DNA of 57,443 bases from Clostridiales bacterium. GTDB taxonomy: Bacteria; Bacillota; Clostridia; Peptostreptococcales; Natronincolaceae. The translations under genes were made by a program, and so were the position numbers. The notes beneath the pieces were generated by a model. The model was not told where the DNA came from, did not search any database, and saw nothing but the letters and a program-made list of their open reading frames with translations. How positions within the stretch are numbered: position 1 is the stretch's first letter; every line of letters starts with the position of its first letter. Location: NCBI GenBank assembly GCA_012519835.1, contig JAAYPJ010000039.1:1-57443 (forward strand). The letters are read 5' to 3'. Positions 15,950 to 26,675 of the stretch are shown here, piece by piece.

Positions 15950-16972
15950 ATGATAATGGAAACCGAGGGGAGAATTATAACAGGTACAATAAAATCCGAG
16001 GATAGGGAAATTGAAGGCGGATTGCGCCCGAAATTTCTGAAGGACTATATAGGCCAGGAGAAGGTGAAGGAAAAACTGAAAATATTTATAGGGGCGGCAA
16101 AACAAAGGAAAGAGTCCCTGGATCATGTCTTATTTTATGGACCTCCCGGTCTGGGCAAAACAACCCTATCCAATATTATAGCTAATGAAATGAATGTAAA
16201 CATTAAAATTACATCCGGTCCGGCGATAGAAAGGCCCGGGGACTTAGCTGCTATTTTAACAAATTTATCAGAAAACGATGTTTTATTTATAGACGAAATT
16301 CATAGACTCAGTAGGACTGTAGAAGAGATACTTTATCCCGCGATGGAGGATTTTGCCTTGGATATCATTATAGGTAAGGGGCCCAGCGCAAGGTCCATCA
16401 GGTTGGATTTGTCAAAGTTTACACTGATTGGTGCAACTACAAGGGCGGGGCTGTTAACTTCTCCCCTGAGGGATAGATTCGGTGTAATCATGAGATTGGG
16501 GCTGTATAGTGCCGACCAATTGAAGGATATTATAAAACGTTCCGCATTTATTTTAAATGTATATATAGATGACGAAGCTGCAACAGAAATTGCAAAAAGA
16601 TCAAGGGGCACACCACGTATAGCCAATAGACTTTTAAAAAGGGTGAGAGATTTTGCACAGGTCAGAAGTGATGGGCGTATAACTATAAATGTTGCAAAAG
16701 CGGCTTTGGTTTTACTTGAAGTAGATTTTCTGGGACTGGATAATATCGATAAAAAGATGATTGAAACTATAATACATAATTTCGATGGTGGTCCTGTGGG
16801 CCTGGACACCTTGGCAGCTTCAACCGGCGAGGAAAAAGATACAATAGAGGACGTATATGAGCCGTATTTGTTGCAAATAGGTTTTATTAATAGGACACCG
16901 AGGGGTAGAATGGCCACAAAAAAAGCATACGAATATTTCAATATACCTTACCAAACCATTATTAAACAATAG
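15950..16972 (+). CDS. ruvB: Holliday junction branch migration ATPase RuvB
   Basis: The 340-residue AAA+ motor pumps DNA through the RuvA-bound junction. Walker A is GPPGLGKTT at 64-72, Walker B is FIDEIHRL, sensor 1 lies in LIGATTRAG and the arginine finger in LRDRFG. The C-terminal winged helix ends with the RTPRGR motif. The gene follows ruvA after 15 bases with AGGAG before ATG. Confidence 0.97.
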   Translation: MIMETEGRIITGTIKSEDREIEGGLRPKFLKDYIGQEKVKEKLKIFIGAAKQRKESLDHVLFYGPPGLGKTTLSNIIANEMNVNIKITSGPAIERPGDLAAILTNLSENDVLFIDEIHRLSRTVEEILYPAMEDFALDIIIGKGPSARSIRLDLSKFTLIGATTRAGLLTSPLRDRFGVIMRLGLYSADQLKDIIKRSAFILNVYIDDEAATEIAKRSRGTPRIANRLLKRVRDFAQVRSDGRITINVAKAALVLLEVDFLGLDNIDKKMIETIIHNFDGGPVGLDTLAASTGEEKDTIEDVYEPYLLQIGFINRTPRGRMATKKAYEYFNIPYQTIIKQ

Positions 16973-17019
16973 TTTAACTATTGTTCAACTATTGTTCAGC
17001 TATTGTTCAATTATTGTTT
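16966..17019. repeat. Four tandem 11-bp repeats after ruvB
   Basis: Units AACTATTGTTC (16976-16986 and 16987-16997), AGCTATTGTTC and AATTATTGTTT follow each other. The first unit also forms an inverted repeat with ACAATAGTT at 16967-16975, which overlaps the ruvB stop codon. Confidence 0.85.
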
Positions 17020-17034
17020 ACGGGGGGATAAAAA

Positions 17035-18765
17035 ATGAAAAAATCGAGAGTTATAATATTTTTATTGTTATTTTCTTTGATGTTTACGATGAATATATTT
17101 AATGTATATTCATATGATAAACCTATATTGCCATACTATATAAAGGTAGGATTATTTTTTGGCAAAACAGCGAGGTCGGCGTTGCCGTTAGAAAGTAACA
17201 CAACATTCAGGGTGGGAATTTTTAGTGGGGATGAATTTATTAGCCTATTTGATCTGAATGAAAATAGGATTTTACTGAAAAAAGATGAATTTTACATAGA
17301 TAAAAAATCAAATTTTGATGGATACGTTGGAATTGCGAACAGATTTGATAATCTGTCTGATACGCAAGGGGCTTATCATATTCAGATAGGGCAAGGTTTT
17401 ACAGATTATATCAAAGCGTGTAATTTTTTAAACTCGATTAATATCAAAGGTGTTCAGACATATTTATGTTATGAAGGTGATTGGAGGATCTATGCGGGCC
17501 CATATATAAATGGATTTGATGCTGGGGAGGAAGCACAGAATATAATAGCAAGTTATCGTTGTGAAACCGGCGTAGTAAAACCGTCCGGCACCAGGGTTCA
17601 GGTTACCGATGAAAAAGATAATGTTATATTTATGTATGATTCGTCTTATGAAATTTATTTTGCGGGCAGGGATAACGGTAAAGATATCCCGTTGGTAAAT
17701 ATAGAAAGTGCCGGTTACAGGGGCGGTATTACTGCCAAAAGATTACCTGACAGTGATATGACTATAATTAACAAGTTGCCCCTGGAGGAATATTTATATG
17801 GGGTTATTCCTGCAGAGATGCCGGCATCCTGGCCAAAGGAAGCCCTGAAAGCGCAGGCCATAGCAGCAAGGGGATTCGCGATTACCAATTTTAATAAAAA
17901 CAAACAATTCGATTTTAATTTATGTACAACCACTGATTCACAGGTATACAAAGGCTATGGCGGGGAACATTCTAACACAAACATGGCAGTTGACGAAACC
18001 AGGAATATAGTTATAACCTGTGACGGCAAATTAATAGCACCTTATTACCATTCTGACAGTGGAGGGTGTACTGAGGATAGTGAAAATATCTGGTTAAATC
18101 GGCTTTCGTATATCAGGGGCATAAAGGATGATTTTTCGTCAGATACGCCTTACAGTACTTGGTCTGTTTCATTTACCAAGCAGGAAATAAAGGATTGTTT
18201 GGCTGATAACAATATATTTATCGGAGACATTTTAAATATTGAAACGGCTTCCGTTTCGGATAATGGAAGGGTTTTGTCCCTAGTAATACACGGAACAGCG
18301 GGGAAAACAACTTTGAAAAAAGAGGAAAGCAGACTTGTCTTTGGGTTAAAGAGTAACCAATTCACCGTTGATTCTGACAATGGTGACAATGATGATGTCA
18401 GTGGTAATAATGATTATACGGAATTAGCTGTTTTAAGCGGGACAAGTTTTAAACCCCTACGTGTTAATTTGAATAACAAATATATAATTAACAATAATGG
18501 GATATACAAGATTAAAAATACAGGAGAAATTTTGATATATAGTGGAAAGCAGTATAAAAGCGTAAGTAGAGGGGAATCGATCAGGAGGCCAAATATCATA
18601 CCCCCGAATGTGTTTATATTTGATGGAAAGGGATATGGACACGGGTTAGGCATGAGCCAGTATGGCGCAAGAAAGATGGCAGAATTAGGTTATAAGTACG
18701 ATGAAATATTGACTTATTATTATACGGGGGTAGAGGTTGAGGATTTTGGAAACAAAGGATTTTGA
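17035..18765 (+). CDS. SpoIID/LytB domain protein
   Basis: The 576-residue product has a signal peptide (hydrophobic to about residue 26), a SPOR-like region around 120-180 ([20 protein letters not shown]), and a SpoIID/LytB domain beginning near 230 ([20 protein letters not shown], then [13 protein letters not shown]) and ending with [18 protein letters not shown]. SpoIID is a lytic transglycosylase acting in engulfment, and LytB modifies amidase activity; this longer form may act on vegetative or germinating cell wall. A low-complexity Asp/Asn spacer sits at about 445-465. The 3' end overlaps queA by 29 bases. Confidence 0.88.
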   Translation: MKKSRVIIFLLLFSLMFTMNIFNVYSYDKPILPYYIKVGLFFGKTARSALPLESNTTFRVGIFSGDEFISLFDLNENRILLKKDEFYIDKKSNFDGYVGIANRFDNLSDTQGAYHIQIGQGFTDYIKACNFLNSINIKGVQTYLCYEGDWRIYAGPYINGFDAGEEAQNIIASYRCETGVVKPSGTRVQVTDEKDNVIFMYDSSYEIYFAGRDNGKDIPLVNIESAGYRGGITAKRLPDSDMTIINKLPLEEYLYGVIPAEMPASWPKEALKAQAIAARGFAITNFNKNKQFDFNLCTTTDSQVYKGYGGEHSNTNMAVDETRNIVITCDGKLIAPYYHSDSGGCTEDSENIWLNRLSYIRGIKDDFSSDTPYSTWSVSFTKQEIKDCLADNNIFIGDILNIETASVSDNGRVLSLVIHGTAGKTTLKKEESRLVFGLKSNQFTVDSDNGDNDDVSGNNDYTELAVLSGTSFKPLRVNLNNKYIINNNGIYKIKNTGEILIYSGKQYKSVSRGESIRRPNIIPPNVFIFDGKGYGHGLGMSQYGARKMAELGYKYDEILTYYYTGVEVEDFGNKGF

Positions 18766-19771
18766 TTTTTACTTATCAGATGAACTTATCGCGCAGACAC
18801 CCTTGAAGAATAGGGATGGCTCAAGATTGTTGATTTTGGATAAAAAAACCGGTGAAATAGAGCATAATTACTTTTACAACATTATAGATTTTTTAAATCC
18901 GGGGGATTGCCTGGTATTAAATGATACCAGGGTGTTGCCGGCAAGATTAATCGGTGAAAAAGAGAATACCGGAGGGAAAATAGAATTTTTATTGTTAAAG
19001 AGATTGGGGCTAGGCGTTTGGAAGGCTTTGGTTAAACCGGGGAAAAGAGCAAAACCGGGCAGCAGGTTTGTATTTGGCGATGGGTCGTTACATGCCGAGG
19101 TTATAAATGTAAACGAAGAGGGCTCCAGAACCGTAAGGTTCGAGTATAGGGGGGTTTTCGAGGAGATACTGGACAGGTTGGGGCAGATGCCTTTGCCTCC
19201 ATATATTACAAAAAAATTAGAAGAAAAGGAAAGATATCAAACAGTATATTCAAAAAATCGGGGTTCGGTGGCTGCACCTACGGCAGGGTTGCATTTTACT
19301 AAAGAATTGCTGGGGGAAATAGAAAGGAAAGGGATAAAACTCGCATATGTTACCTTGCATGTCGGTTTGGGTACATTTCGTCCTGTAAAGGTAGAAAAAA
19401 TAGAGGACCACAGAATGCATGCGGAATTTTATATTATTGATGAACCGACCGCCGATATTATCAACAGTACAAGGGAACAATGCAACAAAATAGTTGCGGT
19501 AGGTACTACCAGTTGTAGGACATTGGAGTCCATAGCGGATGAAGACGGAAAAGTGAAACCCGGCAGTGGTTGGACAGATATTTTTATTTATCCGGGATAT
19601 AGATTTAAGACTGTAGACAATTTGATTACTAATTTCCATCTGCCGGAGTCGACGTTGATTATGCTGGTCAGTGCCCTGGCGGGACGGGAGAGGGTTTTAA
19701 ATGCATACAGAGTGGCGGTGCAAGAAGGATATCGATTCTTTAGTTTCGGGGATGCAATGCTTATTAAGTGA
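18737..19771 (+). CDS. queA: S-adenosylmethionine:tRNA ribosyltransferase-isomerase
   Basis: The 344-residue enzyme transfers the ribosyl part of SAM to preQ1-modified tRNA in queuosine synthesis. Family signatures are [15 protein letters not shown], the [13 protein letters not shown] block, PLPPYI and [10 protein letters not shown]. Two TTG codons could start it: 18737 (GGGGG six bases before) or 18746; the second gives the more usual N terminus. Either way it overlaps the spoIID-like gene and is co-transcribed. Confidence 0.94.
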   Translation: MRILETKDFDFYLSDELIAQTPLKNRDGSRLLILDKKTGEIEHNYFYNIIDFLNPGDCLVLNDTRVLPARLIGEKENTGGKIEFLLLKRLGLGVWKALVKPGKRAKPGSRFVFGDGSLHAEVINVNEEGSRTVRFEYRGVFEEILDRLGQMPLPPYITKKLEEKERYQTVYSKNRGSVAAPTAGLHFTKELLGEIERKGIKLAYVTLHVGLGTFRPVKVEKIEDHRMHAEFYIIDEPTADIINSTREQCNKIVAVGTTSCRTLESIADEDGKVKPGSGWTDIFIYPGYRFKTVDNLITNFHLPESTLIMLVSALAGRERVLNAYRVAVQEGYRFFSFGDAMLIK

Positions 19772-20961
<1,190 letters not shown>

Positions 20962-21100
20962 TGTATTATATCCTATTATGGGCAATAATAGATTAAGGAA
21001 GTATTTATTCCGAACTGTTTGCAGGGAACTTGTCATATTTGTCGAATTAATTTATATGTGATAATATATCATGATATTAAAAAGGAGGCGAAATGTTGGA

Positions 21101-21385
21101 ATGCCGGTACAATATGTAAACCTAATATTTCCTTTGGGAGTACTCGTGGTTTTTTATTTTATACTGATAAGGCCACAGCAAAAAAAGGATAAAAAGATCA
21201 GGGAAATGAGGGGCAATTTGAAAGTTGGGGATGAGATAATTACTATTGGGGGTATTTACGGTAAGATTATAAAAATAAAGGACGATATTGTTACTATTGA
21301 AGTTGGATCGGATAAAACAAAGTTACCCACGACCAGGTGGGCAGTCGGAACTGTAATTTCACAGGATGGGGGTTCAGATAATTAA
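21101..21385 (+). CDS. yajC: Preprotein translocase subunit YajC
   Basis: The 94-residue protein has one membrane segment (LIFPLGVLVVFYFIL) followed by the RPQQKKDKKIREM motif and the KVGDEIITIGGIYGKI domain. It associates with SecDF. The ATG at 21101 is 12 bases from AGGAGG, rather far; a start at 21071 has no ribosome site. SecD and SecF follow 3 kb downstream, after the SCIFF genes. Confidence 0.93.
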   Translation: MPVQYVNLIFPLGVLVVFYFILIRPQQKKDKKIREMRGNLKVGDEIITIGGIYGKIIKIKDDIVTIEVGSDKTKLPTTRWAVGTVISQDGGSDN

Positions 21386-21400
21386 AAAAGCTACACCAAG

Positions 21401-21423
21401 AAGCAGCCAAGCTGCTTTTTTTT
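21401..21423 (+). terminator. Terminator after yajC
   Basis: AAGCAGC, a CAA loop and GCTGCTT are followed by seven T residues. Confidence 0.85.
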
Positions 21424-21424
21424 A

Positions 21425-21690
21425 TGACCTAACCCAATCCGACACTCAGTCCTTTTAAACAGTATTCTCTGTTTATTGTTGATGCTTTTATTAAATTAAA
21501 GGTATTTTGTTTATTATTAACTGAGTGACGGATTGATGGTAGGTCAAACGCAGCCGGCTGTCCGTTTTGCCAACAACTCGCAGAGCTCGTTGGGCAAAAA
21601 GGCAAAGAGCACCAAATTTATGCGACCAAAGGGAGCAAATAAATTTGTGTAGCTCGCCTGCGGAGAATGCTCTAACGATTTATCTTTGGC
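21425..21690. repeat. Non-coding repeat element, copy 1 (MITE-like, with inverted ends)
   Basis: The first part (21425-21545, 121 bp) starts TGACCTAACCC and ends GGTAGGTCA; its ends form a 25-base imperfect inverted repeat (TCCGACACTCAG against CTGAGTGACGGA). A second part runs to about 21690 and contains a further hairpin, GCCAACAACTCGCAGAGCTC with its complement. Both parts recur at 22564-22855. No open reading frame is present, so it is a candidate non-autonomous mobile element. The stretch 21691-21844 shows nothing recognisable. Confidence 0.75.
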
Positions 21691-21844
21691 GGGCACTGGA
21701 AATATGAAAAATTAACTGACAGGATGGACAAAATTTGTAATAAATCCGGTATCAAAAGGCATATGTATTAAATAAACCTAGAGTTATGAGAAATTTTCAG
21801 ACCGCCGTAGTGAAATAAAACCGAAAATAAATGGGGGTGTTATA

Positions 21845-22243
21845 GTGAGAAGTGGGAAGAAGGATATAGTAAACGCAGGCCCTTTTAATATAAAAATTTA
21901 TGGATATGGGTTGATGCGGGGATACATTGTGTCTTTGTTATTTTTTCTTATAGGAGCAATATTAATAACCTATACAAGTATAGGAGAGGGTACCATTCCC
22001 TTTATTACATCTGTTATTATGATAATTGGTATAGTATATTCGGCAATTTACTGTTCAATACATTTAAGAGAAAAAGGGTGGCTTCATGGTGGGGCTGTGG
22101 GATTGATGTATATTTTGATATTGATGCTTCTGAGTAAAATTTTTGTATCGGGTTATTCCGTAAATCGCATTGCTTTATATAAGATGGGTTTGGGTATAGG
22201 CGCCGGAACAATAGGAGGCATATTGGGTGTGAATATAAAGTAA
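21845..22243 (+). CDS. TIGR04086 family membrane protein
   Basis: The 132-residue product has four predicted membrane segments (for example IVSLLFFLIGAILITY and GTIGGILGVNI at the C terminus). Such small proteins lie next to the SCIFF genes in many Clostridia, and position is the main reason for the call. Start is GTG behind GGGGGTGTTA. Function unknown. Confidence 0.72.
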   Translation: MRSGKKDIVNAGPFNIKIYGYGLMRGYIVSLLFFLIGAILITYTSIGEGTIPFITSVIMIIGIVYSAIYCSIHLREKGWLHGGAVGLMYILILMLLSKIFVSGYSVNRIALYKMGLGIGAGTIGGILGVNIK

Positions 22244-22296
22244 TAGCCTTTTCTAAACCTCGTTTTTGTGTTATACTATAATAGTAATCGGGTATA

Positions 22297-22338
22297 CCGG
22301 CTCGTTGCTCTTGTAAGGGGCGTTTAACGAAAGGCCGG
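22297..22338 (+). promoter_or_regulatory. Leader hairpin before the SCIFF peptide gene
   Basis: CCGGC, TCGTT and GCTC at 22297-22310 pair in turn with GGGC, AACGA and GCCGG at 22318-22338, making a stacked imperfect hairpin. A TATAAT-like sequence at 22277-22282 could start the transcript. The hairpin matches no RNA class I know. Confidence 0.4.
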
Positions 22339-22377
22339 CGGAAACAAAACGATACATCATAGGAAAGGAGTATCTAT

Positions 22378-22518
22378 ATGAAGCATATAAAAACATTAAA
22401 TGGTGCAACCCTTATAAAAAGCGCCGTTAAGGGAGGATGCGGTGAGTGCCAGACCTCATGTCAATCGGCTTGTAAAACTTCTTGTACAGTGGCTAACCAA
22501 AAATGTGAGAATAAATAA
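22378..22518 (+). CDS. scfA: SCIFF precursor peptide
   Basis: The 46-residue peptide contains six cysteines in its C-terminal half (GGCGEC, TSCQSAC, KTSC, QKC), as the name 'six cysteines in forty-five residues' requires. In Clostridia it is modified by the ScfB radical SAM enzyme, which forms a sulfur-to-carbon thioether crosslink to a Thr residue. GGAAAGGAG precedes the ATG. The maturase gene follows, but here 447 bases of repeat lie between. Confidence 0.95.
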   Translation: MKHIKTLNGATLIKSAVKGGCGECQTSCQSACKTSCTVANQKCENK

Positions 22519-22534
22519 TTACATAAAGATAACG

Positions 22535-22563
22535 CAGCAGTGCAAGCCCACTGCTGTTTTTTA
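22535..22563 (+). terminator. Terminator after scfA
   Basis: CAGCAGTG and CACTGCTG pair around CAAGCC and are followed by TTTTTT. It makes scfA a separate transcript from scfB unless it is leaky. Confidence 0.85.
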
Positions 22564-22855
22564 TGACCTAACCCGTCCAACACTCAGCCCTTTTAAAGTA
22601 GTATTTTCTGTTTATTGTTAATATTTTTATTAAACCAAGGGTATTTTGTTTATTGTTAACTGAGTGTTGGATCGATGGTAGGTCAAACGCAACATTCGCT
22701 TCGCTCATTTCTCCGTTCGCTTTGCTCACTTCGCTGTCCGTTTTGCCAACAACTCGCAGAGCTCGTTGGGCAAAAAGGCAACGCGCACCAAATTTGCACG
22801 ACCAAAGGGAGTGAACAAATTTGTGTTGCGCGACTGCGGAGAATGACCTAACCCG
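22564..22855. repeat. Non-coding repeat element, copy 2
   Basis: The 122-bp first part (22564-22685) and the following hairpin part are close copies of 21425-21690, but an extra segment of about 45 bases with TTCGCTTCGCTC-like repeats is inserted after 22690. A third copy of the end sequence TGACCTAACCC stands at 22844-22854. The ends differ from copy 1, so the copies have diverged or inserted separately. Confidence 0.75.
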
Positions 22856-22857
22856 AA

Positions 22858-22945
22858 TGGGAAGTGAGAAGTGAGAAGTGGGAAGTGAGAAGTGGGATAT
22901 GGGAAGTGAGAGATGGGAAGTGAGAAATGAGAAATGAAAAGTAGG
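22858..22945. repeat. Degenerate purine-rich tandem repeat before scfB
   Basis: About seven variants of GGGAAGTGAGAA repeat directly before the scfB ribosome site. The type matches 19772-19838. Confidence 0.85.
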
Positions 22946-22965
22946 AATGAAAGGAGTCCTATTTG

Positions 22966-24318
22966 ATGATTCATAAATTTTGTCAAGATAATATCTACAT
23001 GGTTATAGATGTAAACAGCGGTGCTGTTCACGTAATTGACGAATTGGTTTACGATGTTTTGGATTTCTATCAAGATAAGGAAACAGGGGAAATTGTGGAT
23101 TTGCTTAAAGATAAATATTCCGGCGAAGAGATAGTGGAGGCTATTAAAGAATTAGATTTCATAAAGGCAGAAGGACTTTTATTTTCAGATGATCGTTATT
23201 TTGACCATGATGTTCTTAAGGATAGGAAACCCGTTGTTAAAGCCCTATGTTTGCATATAGCACATGACTGCAACATGCGCTGCAAATATTGTTTTGCGTC
23301 CCAGGGTGATTTTAAAGGCGTAAGGAGCCTGATGAGTGCTGATGTTGGCAAGAGATCAATAGATTTTTTGATTAAAAATTCCGGAAACCGTCATAACCTG
23401 GAGGTAGATTTTTTCGGCGGGGAGCCATTGATGAATTTCGAAACTGTCAAAGAAATTGTTGAATATGGAAGGGCCCAAGAAAAAAAATATAGTAAAAATA
23501 TAAGATTTACCATAACCACCAACGGTCTTCTGTTAGACGAGGAAAACATGGAGTATATAAATGAGAATATGTACAATGTGGTGCTCAGTATTGATGGGCG
23601 AAAAGGGGTACATGATGCTATGAGATATACAGTTAGTGGACAAGGCACCTATGATATAATAGTACCTAAATTTCTGAAAATGGCAAAAATGAGAGAACAC
23701 CGTGATTATTTTGTCAGGGGAACATTCACCGGAAACAATCTTGACTTTGCGAAAGACGTGCTACATTTGGCTGATTTAGGATTTAAAAGTACATCTATAG
23801 AACCTGTGGTTACCGAGGCCCATCATGATTATGCTATTAAAAAGGAGGATTTGCCGTTTATATTTGAACAATATGAACTTCTGGCAAGAGAATATGTTAA
23901 AAGAATTAGGGATGGAAATGGGTTCGGTTTTTTCCATTTTGCAATAGATTTGGACCAAGGACCATGTGTGTTCAAAAAAATTTCAGGGTGTGGTGCCGGC
24001 TCAGAATATTTAGCTATTACCCCGGAGGGAGATATCTATCCCTGCCATCAATTTGTAGGTGATGAGGATTTTAAAATCGGTACCGTTGCGGAAGGAATAA
24101 CAAATACTGTGTTATGTGAAGAATTCAGTAATGCACATATTTATAATAAAAACAAATGTAAGGACTGTTGGGCGAAGTTCTATTGCAGCGGAGGCTGTCA
24201 TGCCAATGCTTATAACTCTAACAAGAATATTTATGAGCCTTATGATATTGGCTGTGAAATGCAAAGGAAGAGAATTGAGTGTTCTTTAATAATTCAAGCA
24301 AAATTGGCCGAAGGATAA
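22966..24318 (+). CDS. scfB: SCIFF maturase, radical SAM/SPASM protein
   Basis: The 450-residue enzyme modifies the ScfA peptide. The N-terminal 85 residues form a peptide-recognition domain. The radical SAM cluster motif CNMRCKYC places C102, C106 and C109, and FFGGEP follows. The SPASM domain has CGAG, PCHQF, CKDCWAKFYC and GGC motifs for two auxiliary clusters. I prefer the ATG at 22966 over the TTG just before it, nine bases from AGGAG. Confidence 0.95.
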   Translation: MIHKFCQDNIYMVIDVNSGAVHVIDELVYDVLDFYQDKETGEIVDLLKDKYSGEEIVEAIKELDFIKAEGLLFSDDRYFDHDVLKDRKPVVKALCLHIAHDCNMRCKYCFASQGDFKGVRSLMSADVGKRSIDFLIKNSGNRHNLEVDFFGGEPLMNFETVKEIVEYGRAQEKKYSKNIRFTITTNGLLLDEENMEYINENMYNVVLSIDGRKGVHDAMRYTVSGQGTYDIIVPKFLKMAKMREHRDYFVRGTFTGNNLDFAKDVLHLADLGFKSTSIEPVVTEAHHDYAIKKEDLPFIFEQYELLAREYVKRIRDGNGFGFFHFAIDLDQGPCVFKKISGCGAGSEYLAITPEGDIYPCHQFVGDEDFKIGTVAEGITNTVLCEEFSNAHIYNKNKCKDCWAKFYCSGGCHANAYNSNKNIYEPYDIGCEMQRKRIECSLIIQAKLAEG

Positions 24319-24389
24319 AATGACTTTATTGACGATTATTTATACTGGGTATATAATTAGGCTTAGTATGTAATGATTGGGGGAGTAGC

Positions 24390-25643
24390 ATGAAAACGAG
24401 AAATATTATTATATTTTTAATCATTATCGCAATTTTAGGACTGTCTATATTTACGGCCCTTAGAGGATTCAAAATAGGAAGTTATGAAATAAAACCTATG
24501 AAGGGATCAATTCGTCAAGGTCTCGATTTAAAAGGCGGGGTTTATGTTGTATATGAAGCACAGACAAATAAAACCGGCAGAGAATTAGATCAGTTGATGG
24601 AACAGGTTGTAAGCGTATTCGGCAGACGTGTAGATAGCATGGGGCTCACGGAACCGTCAATCACCAGAGAGGGTGGGAAGAGGGTCCGTGTTGAATTACC
24701 GGGAATAAAAAACGCGCAGGAAGCCATAGAAATGATTGGAAAGACAGCACAGCTACAATTTATTACTGCAGACGGGGAAGTTGTAATTACCGGCGCTAAT
24801 GTGGTAAAAGCCCAAGCAACACTGGGGCAAGGTAATGCCCCCCAGGTAAGCCTGCAACTCGACAAGGAGGGGGCTGTAAAATTTGCGGAGGTAACCGGTA
24901 GGTTGGTAAATCTGCCAAACAGGGAAGATAAAATAATTTATATTATATTAGATGAAGAAGTTATTTCATACCCTGCGGTTTCCACCAAGATACCTGATGG
25001 ACACGCGTCTATTACAGGTAATTTTACAATAGAGACAGCATCTAATCTGGCTGCATTGATCAGAGCAGGGGCTTTGCCTGTTGAGTTGGAAGAGATTCAG
25101 TCATCGACAATTACGGCTACCTTGGGGGAAAACGCACTGGATAGAAGTCTACAAGCGGCTAAAATAGGGATTACACTTGTATTTCTTTTTATGCTTGTCT
25201 ATTATAGGGTGCCCGGCCTGGTTGCAAGTATCGCATTATTGATATATATTTTACTTGTGATTGGTACCATGGTAGTCTTAAAGGCAACATTTACGTTGCC
25301 GGGAATTGCTGCCCTGATTCTTTCTGTCGGTATGGCAGTAGATGCTAATGTTATTATATTTGAAAGAATGAAAGAAGAGATCAGACTGGGAAAGACAGTT
25401 AGAGCCTCTGTGGACTCAGGATTTAAACGGGCCTTTGCATCCATTATAGATTCCAATATTACCACCCTTATTTCGGGGGTTATACTATATCAATTTGGTA
25501 CAGGCCCTATCAGAGGATTTGCGGTTATGCTGATTGTCGGTATTGTCGCAAGCATGTTTACTGCTATTATAGTTACAAAATTCTTATTAAAGTTATTAGT
25601 TGGCATGGACCTGACCAAAAACACCAAACTTTATGGAGTTTAG
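24390..25643 (+). CDS. secD: Protein translocase subunit SecD
   Basis: The 417-residue protein has six membrane segments and uses the proton gradient to help preprotein release. The N-terminal D1 motif LKGGVYVVYE, the periplasmic domain and the C-terminal block GMAVDANVIIFERMKEE are characteristic. secF follows after 12 bases. Together with yajC they form the usual trio. Confidence 0.96.
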   Translation: MKTRNIIIFLIIIAILGLSIFTALRGFKIGSYEIKPMKGSIRQGLDLKGGVYVVYEAQTNKTGRELDQLMEQVVSVFGRRVDSMGLTEPSITREGGKRVRVELPGIKNAQEAIEMIGKTAQLQFITADGEVVITGANVVKAQATLGQGNAPQVSLQLDKEGAVKFAEVTGRLVNLPNREDKIIYIILDEEVISYPAVSTKIPDGHASITGNFTIETASNLAALIRAGALPVELEEIQSSTITATLGENALDRSLQAAKIGITLVFLFMLVYYRVPGLVASIALLIYILLVIGTMVVLKATFTLPGIAALILSVGMAVDANVIIFERMKEEIRLGKTVRASVDSGFKRAFASIIDSNITTLISGVILYQFGTGPIRGFAVMLIVGIVASMFTAIIVTKFLLKLLVGMDLTKNTKLYGV

Positions 25644-25655
25644 GGGGAGATACCT

Positions 25656-26543
25656 ATGAATATTGTACAAAAACGAAAAATATGGTTTTCGATTTCCGGA
25701 ATAATTATTATAATAGGTCTGGTATTGGGCATTGTGAGAGGGGTCAATCTGGGCATAGACTTTACCGGTGGGACCTTAATGGAAATTGAACTTCATGAGT
25801 ATATACCTGCGGGAGAAATAAGGGAAATTACTGACAAATACGATAAGGGCACAAATATAAGTATGTTGGGAATTGATAAAACAATAGTACAGCTAAGAAT
25901 GAATGAGGATTTTGATAATGAGGAACGCAGGGAAATATTTGAAGATTTTAAAACAAAATATGATCTGGCAGAAGAAGACCTCCTGAGAGCGAATCAATTT
26001 GGTCCTTCGGTCGGGAGAGAAATACAGAGTAGGGCGCTGATTGCAATTGTAATTTCTACAATTGGTATGTTGATCTATATTGCTTTCAGATTTGAACTCA
26101 GTTTTGCTGTTTCCGCTATTATGGCACTGCTTCATGACATTCTGGTTGTGTTGGCTATGTATTCAATACTTCAAGTGCCTATAAATAACCCTTTTGTGGC
26201 GGCAATTTTGACCATTTTAGGTTATTCTATCAACGATACCATCGTTATATTCGACAGGATCAGGGAGAATCTTAAATCTACCGGGAAAAGGGTTGACTAT
26301 GTAAAGGTGGCTAACGACAGTATTTCACAGTCACTCAGTCGTTCCATAAATACCTCGTTAACCACACTTGTTACCATATTAGCCCTGTATATTTTAGGTG
26401 TGGAGCAGATTAGGGAGTTTGCATTGCCATTGATAATAGGTATTGTGGCCGGTACTTATTCTTCTATATTCATAGCCAGTCCATTATGGACTATAGTTAA
26501 GCAAAGGCAAAAAGGTAGAAAGGTTGCTATTAAGAAAGCATAA
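25656..26543 (+). CDS. secF: Protein translocase subunit SecF
   Basis: The 295-residue partner of SecD has the FTGGTLMEIE motif near residue 30, six membrane segments, and the conserved GYSINDTIVIFDRIREN block near 185-200. It begins behind GGGGGAGA. Confidence 0.96.
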   Translation: MNIVQKRKIWFSISGIIIIIGLVLGIVRGVNLGIDFTGGTLMEIELHEYIPAGEIREITDKYDKGTNISMLGIDKTIVQLRMNEDFDNEERREIFEDFKTKYDLAEEDLLRANQFGPSVGREIQSRALIAIVISTIGMLIYIAFRFELSFAVSAIMALLHDILVVLAMYSILQVPINNPFVAAILTILGYSINDTIVIFDRIRENLKSTGKRVDYVKVANDSISQSLSRSINTSLTTLVTILALYILGVEQIREFALPLIIGIVAGTYSSIFIASPLWTIVKQRQKGRKVAIKKA

Positions 26544-26571
26544 TGTTTTGGAGGAATTATTTCGGACTATA

Positions 26572-26643
26572 GGGACAAGCCGCGTTTGCCTGTGGAACCG
26601 CACTTGTCCCAAAACCGTAAGGGTGGGTGGGCTGTGCTCGCCC
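26572..26643. repeat. Two adjacent hairpins after secF
   Basis: GGGACAAG (26572-26579) pairs with CTTGTCCC (26603-26610). Then GGGTGGGC pairs with GCTCGCCC around TGT (26625-26643), a member of the recurring GC-rich hairpin family. No strong T run follows. Confidence 0.6.
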
Positions 26644-26675
26644 TTAGAACTCTTGTATAGTAGGTGGAACAAATC

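Noticed and set aside
22858-22945. Repeats before scfB as a CRISPR array
   Set aside because: Units are short, degenerate and contiguous, without spacers, and no cas gene is near.
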